A DNA stretch of 20,051 nucleotides from a virus: the IMG/VR virus record IMGVR_UViG_3300042889_001164, positions 1 to 20,051 of that record. The stretch is one strand, 5' to 3'. Made by a program: the position numbers and the translations under genes. Below, piece by piece: positions 12,664 to 20,051 of this stretch (positions are counted from its first letter, which is position 1; each line of letters begins with the position of its first letter). The notes beneath the pieces are model-generated. The model did not search any database and had not been told where the DNA came from. It worked only from the letters and a program-made list of their open reading frames with translations.

Positions 12664-12743
12664 AGCAAACTAAATATTTGTGGCTCATCTGCATAGGTAG
12701 TTGGTTATTAATTGGTTTAGTTGTTTGGTATGTCAACAAATAA
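12657..12743 (+). CDS. Tiny single-pass membrane peptide (28 aa)
   Basis: Reads MLKQTKYLWLICIGSWLLIG then LVVWYVNK. A basic N-terminus (K3, K6) precedes about 20 hydrophobic residues, so it is predicted to be one transmembrane helix with a short lysine end. The gene begins 7 nt inside the upstream gene and ends 14 nt inside the next one, exactly filling an otherwise uncoded gap in a tightly packed operon. Tail modules can carry small membrane peptides (holin-like or entry factors); no function can be assigned. Confidence 0.5.
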   Translation: MLKQTKYLWLICIGSWLLIGLVVWYVNK

Positions 12744-13188
12744 AGAGATATTCGACCAATTTACGAATACTATTATTCCAGAACTTAAAAAAGTTAGTGG
12801 TTCTTTGGGTTCTACAATGTATGCTGAAAATACTGATAATAGCATGACCATTTATGCTAGTCCATTTATATCGGTGTTATGGAAGGGTAGAAAGCCAACT
12901 TCTTCGGGTGCAAAAACTGGTTCACCTACTTTACAACAAGCTATCTTAAGTTGGATTAAAAAGAAAGGTATATCAGGAAAAGCAAATGCACAAGGCAACG
13001 TCCCAACAAGTGAGCAATTAAGTTGGGGTATCTCTAAGTCTATTCACTTAAATGGAACTAAGTTATACCAACAAGGAGGTAAGCAAAATATTTTTGAACC
13101 GATTTTGACTACAAATAGAATAGATAATTTGTTAAATTTGATAGGACAAAGGTATTACATTCAAATAACTAATATTATAATTAAATGA
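12730..13188 (+). CDS. Hypothetical protein, possible tail completion/neck protein (152 aa)
   Basis: The start is ATG 12730 (MSTNKEIFDQFTNTIIPELK); a TTG three codons upstream is less likely. The protein continues ASPFISVLWKGRKPTSSGAK and TLQQAILSWIKKKGISGKAN, with Gly/Ser/Thr-rich linkers, and ends in ITNIIIK. The FI.VLW.GRKPTS feature is one I associate with tail completion-like proteins in Bacteroidota phages, from memory. It overlaps the membrane peptide by 14 nt and the next gene by 4 nt. Confidence 0.5.
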   Translation: MSTNKEIFDQFTNTIIPELKKVSGSLGSTMYAENTDNSMTIYASPFISVLWKGRKPTSSGAKTGSPTLQQAILSWIKKKGISGKANAQGNVPTSEQLSWGISKSIHLNGTKLYQQGGKQNIFEPILTTNRIDNLLNLIGQRYYIQITNIIIK

Positions 13189-14246
13189 TTTCAATTACAA
13201 AGAATCCAACAATATACATTAACAACAATGCTAGTAAGTGGTTTCCCGCTCATCAACCGATAACATTTGAGGTTACTAGAAAGGATGTGAATGTTATTCA
13301 AAAGTATGTTATTTACGGGCAAATTCAATTTAACTTAACGAGCAGACTGCCAAGCACTATTTTGGTAGGTCAATCAATTACATACGTTCAAAGTAATAAA
13401 TCAATTACTTTAATTGTAACAGGCTTCGGGAACAACTTTATTCGAGTTGCTTATAACTCATCTTTAATTGGTGGGGTTTTAGGATTCATTAATCTAAATG
13501 ATGCTTTGAAAGGGCATTACGTTGAAACATTAATCAGTTATGTAACAGCTTCAAATGTTTATCAAACATTAGGCTCTATAAAGAATAAAGTTAATAGCTT
13601 AGGAATAGCGAAGGTTTCAGTACAAGAGTTATTGTCTACGAAGACAATTAATCAAAATGATTTTCTTTATAATAAGATAAACGCTAAACAATTTGGGGAG
13701 GGTTCAAAGTTCAATATCCAAATTAGGGAATGTTTTAACGGTATATCTGGCAAATACACAATCTTAACAGATTCAAATGTGCTTTACTATACAAATTCAG
13801 CAAATCAAACACAGGACAAATATGGTTACAACATGGGTAGTCATGTACCGACCTATGATAATGGGAGAACTGATAAAGCTAAATTTCAAAGTGTATTTAA
13901 ACGACCTACTTACTTTGTTGGCTATCCATTTAGCTTAAATTTTATCTATTCTGAAAATATGCTTAATTATCAATTGATAAGAAAGGAAACTACTAAAGAT
14001 ATTAACGGCACAACTATAGCAACTACTTCGGATAATTTATTTGTAGCAGAACGATTCTTCGCTAATAGAATCATGTTAAAACAAGGATATACTAGTAACG
14101 TAAAAACTATTGATTTTTGGATTGAAACGGGTGCAGCAACGGGACAAAGACCTTGGACAGGTGTCGACACTTATGCAGAAGAAGGATATGGAAAAGGTTT
14201 CGGAGTTAGGGAAGTGATTAGAACAAATATAGGATTAAGACCATGA
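13185..14246 (+). CDS. Tail-module structural protein, unknown (353 aa)
   Basis: Starts MISITKNPTIYINNNASKWF followed by a beta-rich N-terminal region (PITFEVTRKDV, ITLIVTGFGNNFIRVAYN). The middle and end are beta-rich too, with RPTYFVGYPFSLNFIYSE and KTIDFWIETGAA. No signal peptide. The beta-rich composition and the place between putative connector and baseplate-like genes suggest a virion tail protein. I cannot name the component (tube, distal tail or adhesin). Overlaps both neighbours by 4 nt. Confidence 0.6.
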   Translation: MISITKNPTIYINNNASKWFPAHQPITFEVTRKDVNVIQKYVIYGQIQFNLTSRLPSTILVGQSITYVQSNKSITLIVTGFGNNFIRVAYNSSLIGGVLGFINLNDALKGHYVETLISYVTASNVYQTLGSIKNKVNSLGIAKVSVQELLSTKTINQNDFLYNKINAKQFGEGSKFNIQIRECFNGISGKYTILTDSNVLYYTNSANQTQDKYGYNMGSHVPTYDNGRTDKAKFQSVFKRPTYFVGYPFSLNFIYSENMLNYQLIRKETTKDINGTTIATTSDNLFVAERFFANRIMLKQGYTSNVKTIDFWIETGAATGQRPWTGVDTYAEEGYGKGFGVREVIRTNIGLRP

Positions 14247-14683
14247 TAGTAACGGAAATTAAAACGATAAAAATAGATAGGGAATGTAAAGACAATCCTA
14301 TATTTATTTCATGGATAAACACATATGGAGGTCGTGAACATTGGCTATTTCACAAGGTGCAAACAAAGGGTTTAATTACTCAAAACGCTGGTAACTTTGA
14401 AGCGTATATTTCAGACCTAGCAAATTCAAGAGGTCAAATTACTGATATATCTAAGAATGCTACTCCATTATTGATAGTAAATGCAACAGTTGATATTGAA
14501 GATATAGAAGGAATAAAAACAATGCTATATTCACCTTGTGTGGAATGGTTAGTTTCTGAAAGCCCTATAAAATGGCAAACGGTACGACCGCAAGTTGGGT
14601 CATTTAAGTTATATGATACAACAGATATGCAAGCGACTATACAAATTACTTTAGAGTTACCATACATTAACATACAAGCATAA
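14243..14683 (+). CDS. Tail-module hypothetical protein (146 aa)
   Basis: Starts MIVTEIKTIKIDRECKDNPI and contains FISWINTYGGREHWLFHKVQ. The NPxFxxWxNxxGGxxxWLF pattern occurs, in my recollection, in short uncharacterised proteins encoded next to tail proteins in Bacteroidota prophages. The rest is beta-rich (LLIVNATVDIEDIEGI; ATIQITLELPYINI). It is followed by a 1-nt overlap with the 659-aa gene. Probably a virion component. Confidence 0.6.
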   Translation: MIVTEIKTIKIDRECKDNPIFISWINTYGGREHWLFHKVQTKGLITQNAGNFEAYISDLANSRGQITDISKNATPLLIVNATVDIEDIEGIKTMLYSPCVEWLVSESPIKWQTVRPQVGSFKLYDTTDMQATIQITLELPYINIQA

Positions 14684-16662
14684 TGAACGAGCTATTTATT
14701 AATGGTAAAAGAGCAGATTTAAGCGACTTAACAAATGTAGGTGTAACATTTTGTGCTAATAATATAGGGGAGCTTCAGAATAGACAGGGAAACTTTACAA
14801 ATACTTTCAAAATACCGTTAACAAAGAATAATAAAGAAATACTAGAATGGTCACATTTACAGACTTCATCTAGTTTAATTCCTTATAAAAAGAATAAAGC
14901 AACTTATATTCAAAATGGTATTGAAATAATTAGTGATGGAGTTGCAGAAATTCAGTCTACAGATAACGATTATTTTTACATTAATGTTTATTCGGGTAAT
15001 TTAGATTTAATAGAAGCTATCGGAGGTTTAACCGTTGGTGAGCTATACGCAAGTGATGGTGTTTATAATTGGGCATTAAGTAATTGCTTTTACACAGCTT
15101 CAGATTACTTTGTTTACCCTTTAATTGACTGGAGAGCTGATATAGATACTTTCTTTACAACGTCTACAATTGACGTTCGTGAAATGTTGCCTACGGCAAT
15201 TGTGCATAAAATGTTCACTAGATTGAGTAATAAAATAGGTTATACTTTTACGGGTAATTATTTAAATAGTTCTGACCATTTGAACATGGTATTAACACCG
15301 AACGAATTAAAAGGAATTGACACGGGAGTTGAAGTATTAAACAATAGAAATAATTATATTTCAGATAAAATATTAGCTAATATAAGTATTGGAACGGCTA
15401 CTGAACAACATACATTATATCCTACATTTTCATTTTCATATAACGAAAAAACATTAGCAACTGATTTGCCAGATTTTGCTTTAGGAATTTTTAAACCAAC
15501 TATAAATAAAATAGGTACACTAAAATTTACAGGTAATTATAGACTGTGGTGGTCAAAAACTGAAAATTTCGGAGCTTTTACTTCGGCTAGTGATAAAGAA
15601 GTAACTGCTTATGCTGTATGTTCTTTTATAGATGACTTAGGAACTATAATTGAATCGAGAACGTCTACACCATCTACAAAAACATTGGATGTATTCCGTG
15701 CTGAATTTGATTTTGATTTTGATTTTGAAACTACTGAACAAACTTTTTATAGTAGTAGACAATATAAAATAAAAGTAGATATTTTTACAACTCAAAATAA
15801 TAAGGTAAATTCTAAAATTGAATTTTTTAATCAATTTACTGATTCATTTGGAAGTCGAGTTTATCAATATATTAGATTTACTCAAACTCAAAAAATAGCT
15901 TTTGGAAATCCTTTAAGTTTTCCTTCATTATTTACAATGAAAGTAATAGATGTTTTAAAAGACATCTTAAATATGGAAGCAATAATTATCCAAACAAATA
16001 ACTATACTAAGACTATTCAGTTTAACAAGTTTGAAGATGTCGTATTGAACAAGCCAATTGCAAAGAAATGGAGTGATAAAATTCAGTTTAATAAATCAAT
16101 GGGGTTTACATTTGGGAATTATGCCCGTAGAAACAACTTGAAATTCAAGACTGATTCATACGAAAATGGTGTTATTTGGTTAAGTGATGAAACTTTAGAA
16201 GCTGAAAAGGATATGATTAAGCTAAACCACGACCCAACATTCCAATACCAACGATTTAATGCTTATAAGATACCTACCATTGATGGATTAAAGGATATAA
16301 ATAACGAGTGGTTAAGTCCAACTTATAGGCTTTTACAGTTGAAGATTCAAAGCACTACATTCAATGTAAATTATACGGATGGCACAACAACAACTCCAAA
16401 AACTACAGTAATCCCATTTTGTGAGTTTTATAATTTTGATAGGTTAATAACTGATAATTACAACGCTATTACTAATATTTTAAGGTCACCAAAAGTATTG
16501 AAAATAATAGCTAATTTAGATGTAACAGATATTTCAGAGTTGGATTTTAGCATACCAATTGACATACAAAGACCCGATTTAAATTTAAGCGGTTATTTTT
16601 ACATAAATAAAATAGAAAACTACAAAGGTGGCTTGACAAGTTGCGAAATTATAGAGATATGA
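14683..16662 (+). CDS. Large tail protein, baseplate/distal tail-like (659 aa)
   Basis: Starts MNELFINGKRADLSDLTNVG, then GNFTNTFKIPLTKNNKEILE. This opening (an ELFINGxRxDL strand, then a region ending NTFKxPxTxxN) is typical of large Bacteroidota phage tail proteins upstream of the tape measure. Later segments include REMLPTAIVHKMFTRLSNKI and a C-terminal FSIPIDIQRPDLNLSGYFYI-like beta region. A DFDFDFDFE stretch at about residues 341-349 comes from a GATTTT triplicate at 15709-15726. It probably forms a distal tail or baseplate hub, an inference from order. No peptidoglycan hydrolase motif seen. Confidence 0.7.
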   Translation: MNELFINGKRADLSDLTNVGVTFCANNIGELQNRQGNFTNTFKIPLTKNNKEILEWSHLQTSSSLIPYKKNKATYIQNGIEIISDGVAEIQSTDNDYFYINVYSGNLDLIEAIGGLTVGELYASDGVYNWALSNCFYTASDYFVYPLIDWRADIDTFFTTSTIDVREMLPTAIVHKMFTRLSNKIGYTFTGNYLNSSDHLNMVLTPNELKGIDTGVEVLNNRNNYISDKILANISIGTATEQHTLYPTFSFSYNEKTLATDLPDFALGIFKPTINKIGTLKFTGNYRLWWSKTENFGAFTSASDKEVTAYAVCSFIDDLGTIIESRTSTPSTKTLDVFRAEFDFDFDFETTEQTFYSSRQYKIKVDIFTTQNNKVNSKIEFFNQFTDSFGSRVYQYIRFTQTQKIAFGNPLSFPSLFTMKVIDVLKDILNMEAIIIQTNNYTKTIQFNKFEDVVLNKPIAKKWSDKIQFNKSMGFTFGNYARRNNLKFKTDSYENGVIWLSDETLEAEKDMIKLNHDPTFQYQRFNAYKIPTIDGLKDINNEWLSPTYRLLQLKIQSTTFNVNYTDGTTTTPKTTVIPFCEFYNFDRLITDNYNAITNILRSPKVLKIIANLDVTDISELDFSIPIDIQRPDLNLSGYFYINKIENYKGGLTSCEIIEI

Positions 16663-19433
16663 GCGAAGAAAAAACAATATTATTGAGTATCAAATTAGAT
16701 ACGGGAGATTTAAAAAAGAATAGCGAAGTAGCTGCTGCAAAGATTTTAGATTTAAAGAAAAGACAATCTGAACTAGATAAGACAACTAAAGAAGGTGCTT
16801 TAGCTTATGCGAAGTTGGGAGCTGAAATTAAGGCACAAAATCAAATATTAACGCAATCTAGTAAAGCAATTGAAATAAATGAGCGACTAGGCAATAAACA
16901 AAATCTAAGTTTAAAAGAACAAGCTGAATTATTAAGTGCTGGTAAGGTTGCTTTACGTAATTTGACATCTGAACAAATATCAAATACTGATGCAGGAAAA
17001 CAATTAAACAAAGAAGTAAGTGATTTAAATGAAAGTTTAAAGAAGTCTGAAAAAGCATACGGAGATAACCAAAGAGATGTAGGGAATTACGGAACTTCAT
17101 TAGCTGATTTAAAACGTGAATTAAAGACGTTGAAAGGTGAAATGGTAGGATTGGATGCAGGTTCAGAAAAATACCAAGAAGCGAGTGAAAAAGCTGGTAA
17201 GTTAGGCGATAAAATCAAAGAGGTTAACGAAAATGTTAAGGCTTCGTCTGGTGGCACAGGATTTGAGAAACTATCCAACAATTTAGGGCTTGTTCAAGAT
17301 GACTTAATGAATATGGACTTTGCAGGAGTTTCTGAAAAGATGAAGCAAATGGCGGTTATTTCTAGAGGAATGACATTTAAGGAAGTTATCGGAGGTTTAA
17401 AAGATATGGGTTCTGGGTTACTTTCTTTAGGTAAAGCAATTTTAGCAAATCCTTTATTCTTAATGGCTGGTGTTATCATTGGAATAGTAGGAGCATTGAA
17501 ACTATGGAGTGATTCAGTTAATGAGAAAGCGGTTAAGGCAACTGACAACCATACGAATGCAATACAAAGAAACATTGATAAAATGATAGCTCAAAACGAA
17601 AAAAGAGCTGAAATTGCAGGGCTGGAACTTGAATTGATGAAATTACAAGGTAAAAGCGAGAAAGAGATAGGAGAAGCAAGATTAAAAGAGTATGATAGAG
17701 AACAAAATGAAAGGTTAGCAACCCTACATAGTTATGCGGATAAAGATAGATTTTTAAGAGGTAAATTTGCACAAGCTGAAGGAGAAGATAGAAAAAAAGA
17801 ATTAAATGATAAGATTAAAGATAATTCACAAAATTTCACAGAATTAGAGAAAACATTTAACGGTTGGAGAGAAAAAAGGGTAAAACTTGAAACTGAAACA
17901 AATACGGCTATTCGTGAAGAAAATAAAAAGGCAAGTGATAAAGCAATAGCAGATGCAAAAGAAACGGCACAAAAAATATTAGATGCTCAAAATAAACTTA
18001 TAGAATTGCAATTGTCAAATGAAGAACTTTCAAATGAGAATAGAGGAAAATTAATAGAAGCTAGGTACAAAATATCCATTGATGCAGCAGGTACAAATAT
18101 GGATGAAATAATATTTTTAGAACAAGAGAAAAACAAAGAATTAGATGCTTTAGATAAGTTGATGCGAGAGGATGCCTTGACACGTCAAAAAGAAGCATTT
18201 AAAAAAGAATTAACTGGAGTTGAAAAAAATTCTGATTTGGATATAGCTATAAAAAAACAAAACCAACTTGAAATTCAAAAGATAAATATTGATTTTGATA
18301 ATAAGAAAAAAGACCGTGATACAGAAACTGCAAATGCACTTGAGGAAAATGGTAAAATTACGGTTGAAATAGAACGCAAAACAAAGAACGAAATACTTTC
18401 TATAAATGCTGAATTGAATTATTTAAAATCAATAGGTACTGCAAACGAAGTAAAAGCGTTCCAAGACTTACAAGATACAAAGATTCAAATATTAAAAGAT
18501 AATGCAGAAAAAGAGATTAAGTTAGGTATTCAAACTAAAGAATTAATCAATGCAAATTTGGCTCTAGATGTTAAGAAAGTAGAAGATGAGAAAGCAAATT
18601 ATAAGGTTAAAAAAATAGAAGAAGTTGCAAAACATGAACTTACCGAAGAACAAAAGATTATCCAAAAGAAAGCCGTAGCAACTTTAAACGGTGCTGAACA
18701 ATTAGCAGGAGCAATTTCACAGATACAACAAAATAGGTTAGCAAATGAGTTAATAGCAGAGCAAAATAAGAACGATGAAAATCAAAAGAACTTACAAGCT
18801 CAATTGGATGCCGGTTTGATTTCTGAAGCTGAATTTAAAAGTAAAAAGAGTGATTTGGATGCTAAATTTAGAGCTGAAGAAAGTAAGTTGAAACGTGAAG
18901 CATTTGAGAAGGAAAAAGCAGCAGCTATAATTAAATCAATTATTAACACAGCGGTTGGTGTTACGGCTGCAGCACCTGTAATTCCTTTAATGATTTTAAC
19001 TGGTGTTTTGGGAGCAGTTGAAACGGGTTTAATCGCTTCACAACCTACACCAAAGTTCGCTAAAGGTGGTACTTTTGGAGGTTCATCACACGCAAACGGT
19101 GGTACTAAGGGAGTATTTTCAGATGGTACACAAATCGAAGTTGAAAGAGATGAGAATTTCTACATTCTAAACAAAAATGCTTCAAGACATATAAACGGAT
19201 TAAGCAACCTTAACCAACAGTTCGGTGGTATTCCGTTAATGGCAAACGGTGGTGCTGTTACAAGTTCTGGAATTATGGCAAGTAATATTACAAATGGAGT
19301 AGATGCGAATTTAAACGCACAGAACCAATTATTGAGAATGATTGAAATGATGCCGAAACCTGTTGTAATTGTACAAGACATAAACGATGCACAAGGAAAT
19401 TTGGCAAGTGTTGAAAATAGAGCGAATTTTTAA
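16659..19433 (+). CDS. Tail tape measure protein (924 aa)
   Basis: The longest gene, with tape-measure character: Lys/Glu/Ala/Leu-rich helices throughout, especially residues 1-200 and 290-740; a hydrophobic segment at about 257-283 (AILANPLFLMAGVIIGIVGA); and a second at about 757-797 (TAVGVTAAAPVIPLMILTGV). A Gly-rich end follows (PKFAKGGTFGGSSHANGG). At roughly 0.15 nm per residue the tail would be near 140 nm; no sheath gene is visible, so a siphovirus is favoured. The start is ATG 16659, overlapping the previous stop; a TTG at 16641 is less likely. The bidirectional terminator follows within 5 nt of the stop. Confidence 0.9.
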   Translation: MSEEKTILLSIKLDTGDLKKNSEVAAAKILDLKKRQSELDKTTKEGALAYAKLGAEIKAQNQILTQSSKAIEINERLGNKQNLSLKEQAELLSAGKVALRNLTSEQISNTDAGKQLNKEVSDLNESLKKSEKAYGDNQRDVGNYGTSLADLKRELKTLKGEMVGLDAGSEKYQEASEKAGKLGDKIKEVNENVKASSGGTGFEKLSNNLGLVQDDLMNMDFAGVSEKMKQMAVISRGMTFKEVIGGLKDMGSGLLSLGKAILANPLFLMAGVIIGIVGALKLWSDSVNEKAVKATDNHTNAIQRNIDKMIAQNEKRAEIAGLELELMKLQGKSEKEIGEARLKEYDREQNERLATLHSYADKDRFLRGKFAQAEGEDRKKELNDKIKDNSQNFTELEKTFNGWREKRVKLETETNTAIREENKKASDKAIADAKETAQKILDAQNKLIELQLSNEELSNENRGKLIEARYKISIDAAGTNMDEIIFLEQEKNKELDALDKLMREDALTRQKEAFKKELTGVEKNSDLDIAIKKQNQLEIQKINIDFDNKKKDRDTETANALEENGKITVEIERKTKNEILSINAELNYLKSIGTANEVKAFQDLQDTKIQILKDNAEKEIKLGIQTKELINANLALDVKKVEDEKANYKVKKIEEVAKHELTEEQKIIQKKAVATLNGAEQLAGAISQIQQNRLANELIAEQNKNDENQKNLQAQLDAGLISEAEFKSKKSDLDAKFRAEESKLKREAFEKEKAAAIIKSIINTAVGVTAAAPVIPLMILTGVLGAVETGLIASQPTPKFAKGGTFGGSSHANGGTKGVFSDGTQIEVERDENFYILNKNASRHINGLSNLNQQFGGIPLMANGGAVTSSGIMASNITNGVDANLNAQNQLLRMIEMMPKPVVIVQDINDAQGNLASVENRANF

Positions 19434-19437
19434 ACAT

Positions 19438-19472
19438 AAAAAAACCGATATAAATTAATATATCGGTTTTTT
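19438..19472. terminator. Bidirectional terminator
   Basis: CCGATATA (19445-19452), loop AATTAA, TATATCGG (19459-19466), with seven A before and six T after. It serves both the operon ending at 19433 on the plus strand and the convergent gene ending at 19473 on the minus strand. Confidence 0.9.
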
Positions 19473-19667
19473 CTAATATTTTTTATTGCATTTTGAATTG
19501 CTAATTTTATAATTTTTTAATTCTATTTTTTGAGTTTCATTTAAAACTCTATAAAACATTGAACGTGATATGTTTGTTATTATACAGGAATCCTCAATTG
19601 TATATCCTTTTTCGATTAATTTTAGAATTTTATTATAAATGGTTTTTTTTTCTAATTCTGTTTTCAT
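19473..19667 (-). CDS. Small helix-turn-helix protein (64 aa)
   Basis: Starts MKTELEKKTIYNKILKLIEK at the ATG at 19667-19665. A TTG start at 19685 is rejected because it lies inside the promoter -7 element. Residues 21-45 (GYTIEDSCIITNISRSMFYR) form a probable helix-turn-helix, with a basic tail (KNYKISNSKCNKKY). It is the only minus-strand gene in the window, with its own promoter and a shared terminator. It is probably a DNA-binding regulator, or a truncated resolvase-like HTH. It is divergent from another HTH gene at 19763, with an inverted repeat between them. Confidence 0.75.
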   Translation of the reverse strand: MKTELEKKTIYNKILKLIEKGYTIEDSCIITNISRSMFYRVLNETQKIELKNYKISNSKCNKKY

Positions 19668-19682
19668 ATTATTTAGTTTTTG

Positions 19683-19711
19683 CAAATATATAATACTTTT
19701 TTAAACTTCAA
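19683..19711 (-). promoter_or_regulatory. Promoter for the minus-strand HTH gene
   Basis: On the minus strand, TTG (19711-19709), an 18-nt spacer and TATATTTG (19690-19683) match the Bacteroidota consensus. The ATG at 19667 lies 15 nt downstream of the -7 element, giving a very short leader. Confidence 0.8.
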
Positions 19712-19722
19712 TAAATTAATAC

Positions 19723-19745
19723 TTATTTATAATGGTTATAAATAA
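19723..19745. promoter_or_regulatory. Perfect inverted repeat, candidate operator
   Basis: TTATTTATAA (19723-19732) and TTATAAATAA (19736-19745) form a perfect 10-bp inverted repeat around TGG. It sits between two divergent HTH genes, 11 bp upstream of the minus promoter's TTG and where the -33 region of a plus-strand promoter (weak -7 TAACTTTA at 19752-19759) would fall. A dimeric HTH protein could bind it and control both sides. No T-run follows, so it is not a terminator. Confidence 0.6.
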
Positions 19746-19762
19746 AAACATTAACTTTATAT

Positions 19763-19990
19763 ATGTCAATAAAATTACTCGAAAAATTACATGATAGCGG
19801 GGAGCTTCATGACTTATTGCGTTCAGGTCTTATTTCTGTAAACGTGTTAACTTGGTTTAAAATTTACAAAGCATTCCAATTTCAGATGGAGAAAGGAGTT
19901 AAAAAAACTCAATCTATTACAGATGTTTCAGATGTATTTGGAGTTAGTGAAAGAATAGTGTACAGAATAATTAAACGATTTGAACAATGA
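19763..19990 (+). CDS. Small helix-turn-helix phage protein (75 aa)
   Basis: Starts MSIKLLEKLHDSGELHDLLR, then SGLISVNVLTWFKIYKAFQF, and ends in an HTH: VSDVFGVSERIVYRIIKRFE at residues 55-74. I recognise the LL.SGLIS..V...IY ... SER.VY.IIK pattern from small uncharacterised HTH proteins near packaging or tail genes in Bacteroidota phages. It may regulate transcription or act in DNA recognition for packaging; neither is shown. A weak -7-like TAACTTTA at 19752 would make the transcript almost leaderless. Its TGA overlaps the next ATG by 4 nt. Confidence 0.7.
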   Translation: MSIKLLEKLHDSGELHDLLRSGLISVNVLTWFKIYKAFQFQMEKGVKKTQSITDVSDVFGVSERIVYRIIKRFEQ

Positions 19991-20051
19991 AAATCTACAA
20001 AAAAGGGAACTACATTTATCTAGTAAATGCAAGTGGGGATATTAAACAAGA
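19987..20051 (+). CDS. Hypothetical protein, N-terminal fragment (runs off window)
   Basis: MKIYKKGNYIYLVNASGDIK is open to the window edge. The opening MKIYKKGNYxYLV resembles short, uncharacterised Bacteroidota phage proteins I associate with the region after the tape measure. The start overlaps the HTH gene stop (ATGA), so the two are likely co-transcribed. Too little is visible to assign a function. Confidence 0.6.
   Translation, partial: MKIYKKGNYIYLVNASGDIKQ

Noticed and set aside
15709-15726. GATTTT triplicate in the 659-aa tail gene
   Set aside because: Short in-frame hexamer repeat coding for Asp-Phe; too few units to suggest phase variation.
16858-17772. Minus-strand open frames inside the tape measure gene
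   Set aside because: Shadows of the strongly coding plus strand; no promoter or plausible protein character.

Overview
The window is an AT-rich stretch of a tailed phage or prophage from a Bacteroidota host, most likely a Flavobacterium-like bacterium. Three things point there. Promoters fit the Bacteroidota form (TTG, 18-19 nt, TAnnTTTG). Start codons lack Shine-Dalgarno sequences. Many small proteins belong to types I associate with Flavobacteriia prophages. TGA, TAA and TAG all act as stops. No integrase, repressor of a known family, lysis gene, tRNA or rRNA is visible, so I cannot say whether this is a free phage or a prophage.

Layout. (1) 1-730: the end of one unknown gene and one small unknown gene, each followed by a related repeat of about 30 bp; a hairpin terminator closes the block. 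(2) 757-2980: a strong promoter drives ten or so tiny, overlapping early genes, ending in a second terminator. (3) 2994-3585: a small lipoprotein gene, a cluster of GTGTAAA repeats (8 direct, 3 inverted) that could be an origin or operator, a second strong promoter, and a leader RNA that can form both a pseudoknot and a terminator just before the next start codon. (4) 3585-9927: the replication module. It encodes a Prim-Pol/DUF3987 primase-helicase-type protein with a C-terminal helix-turn-helix, an SF2 helicase and a VRR-NUC nuclease, among many small proteins, including a second lipoprotein. (5) 9950-11574: packaging. A putative small terminase subunit is followed by the large subunit, whose Walker A loop carries an in-frame 45-nt hairpin insert with two stop codons. 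(6) 11571-19433: tail genes up to a 924-residue tape measure protein, closed by a bidirectional terminator. (7) 19473-20051: two divergent small helix-turn-helix genes around a perfect inverted repeat, then the start of another gene.

How it works together. From 3585 to 19433 the genes lie on one strand, mostly overlapping by 1-14 nt, with no internal terminator seen. One promoter with an attenuator-like leader may therefore control replication, packaging and tail synthesis. No portal, protease or capsid gene lies between the terminase and the tail genes, so the head genes must be elsewhere.

The most notable items are the stop-containing hairpin inside the terminase P-loop, the pseudoknot/terminator leader at 3500-3580, and the GTGTAAA repeat cluster.
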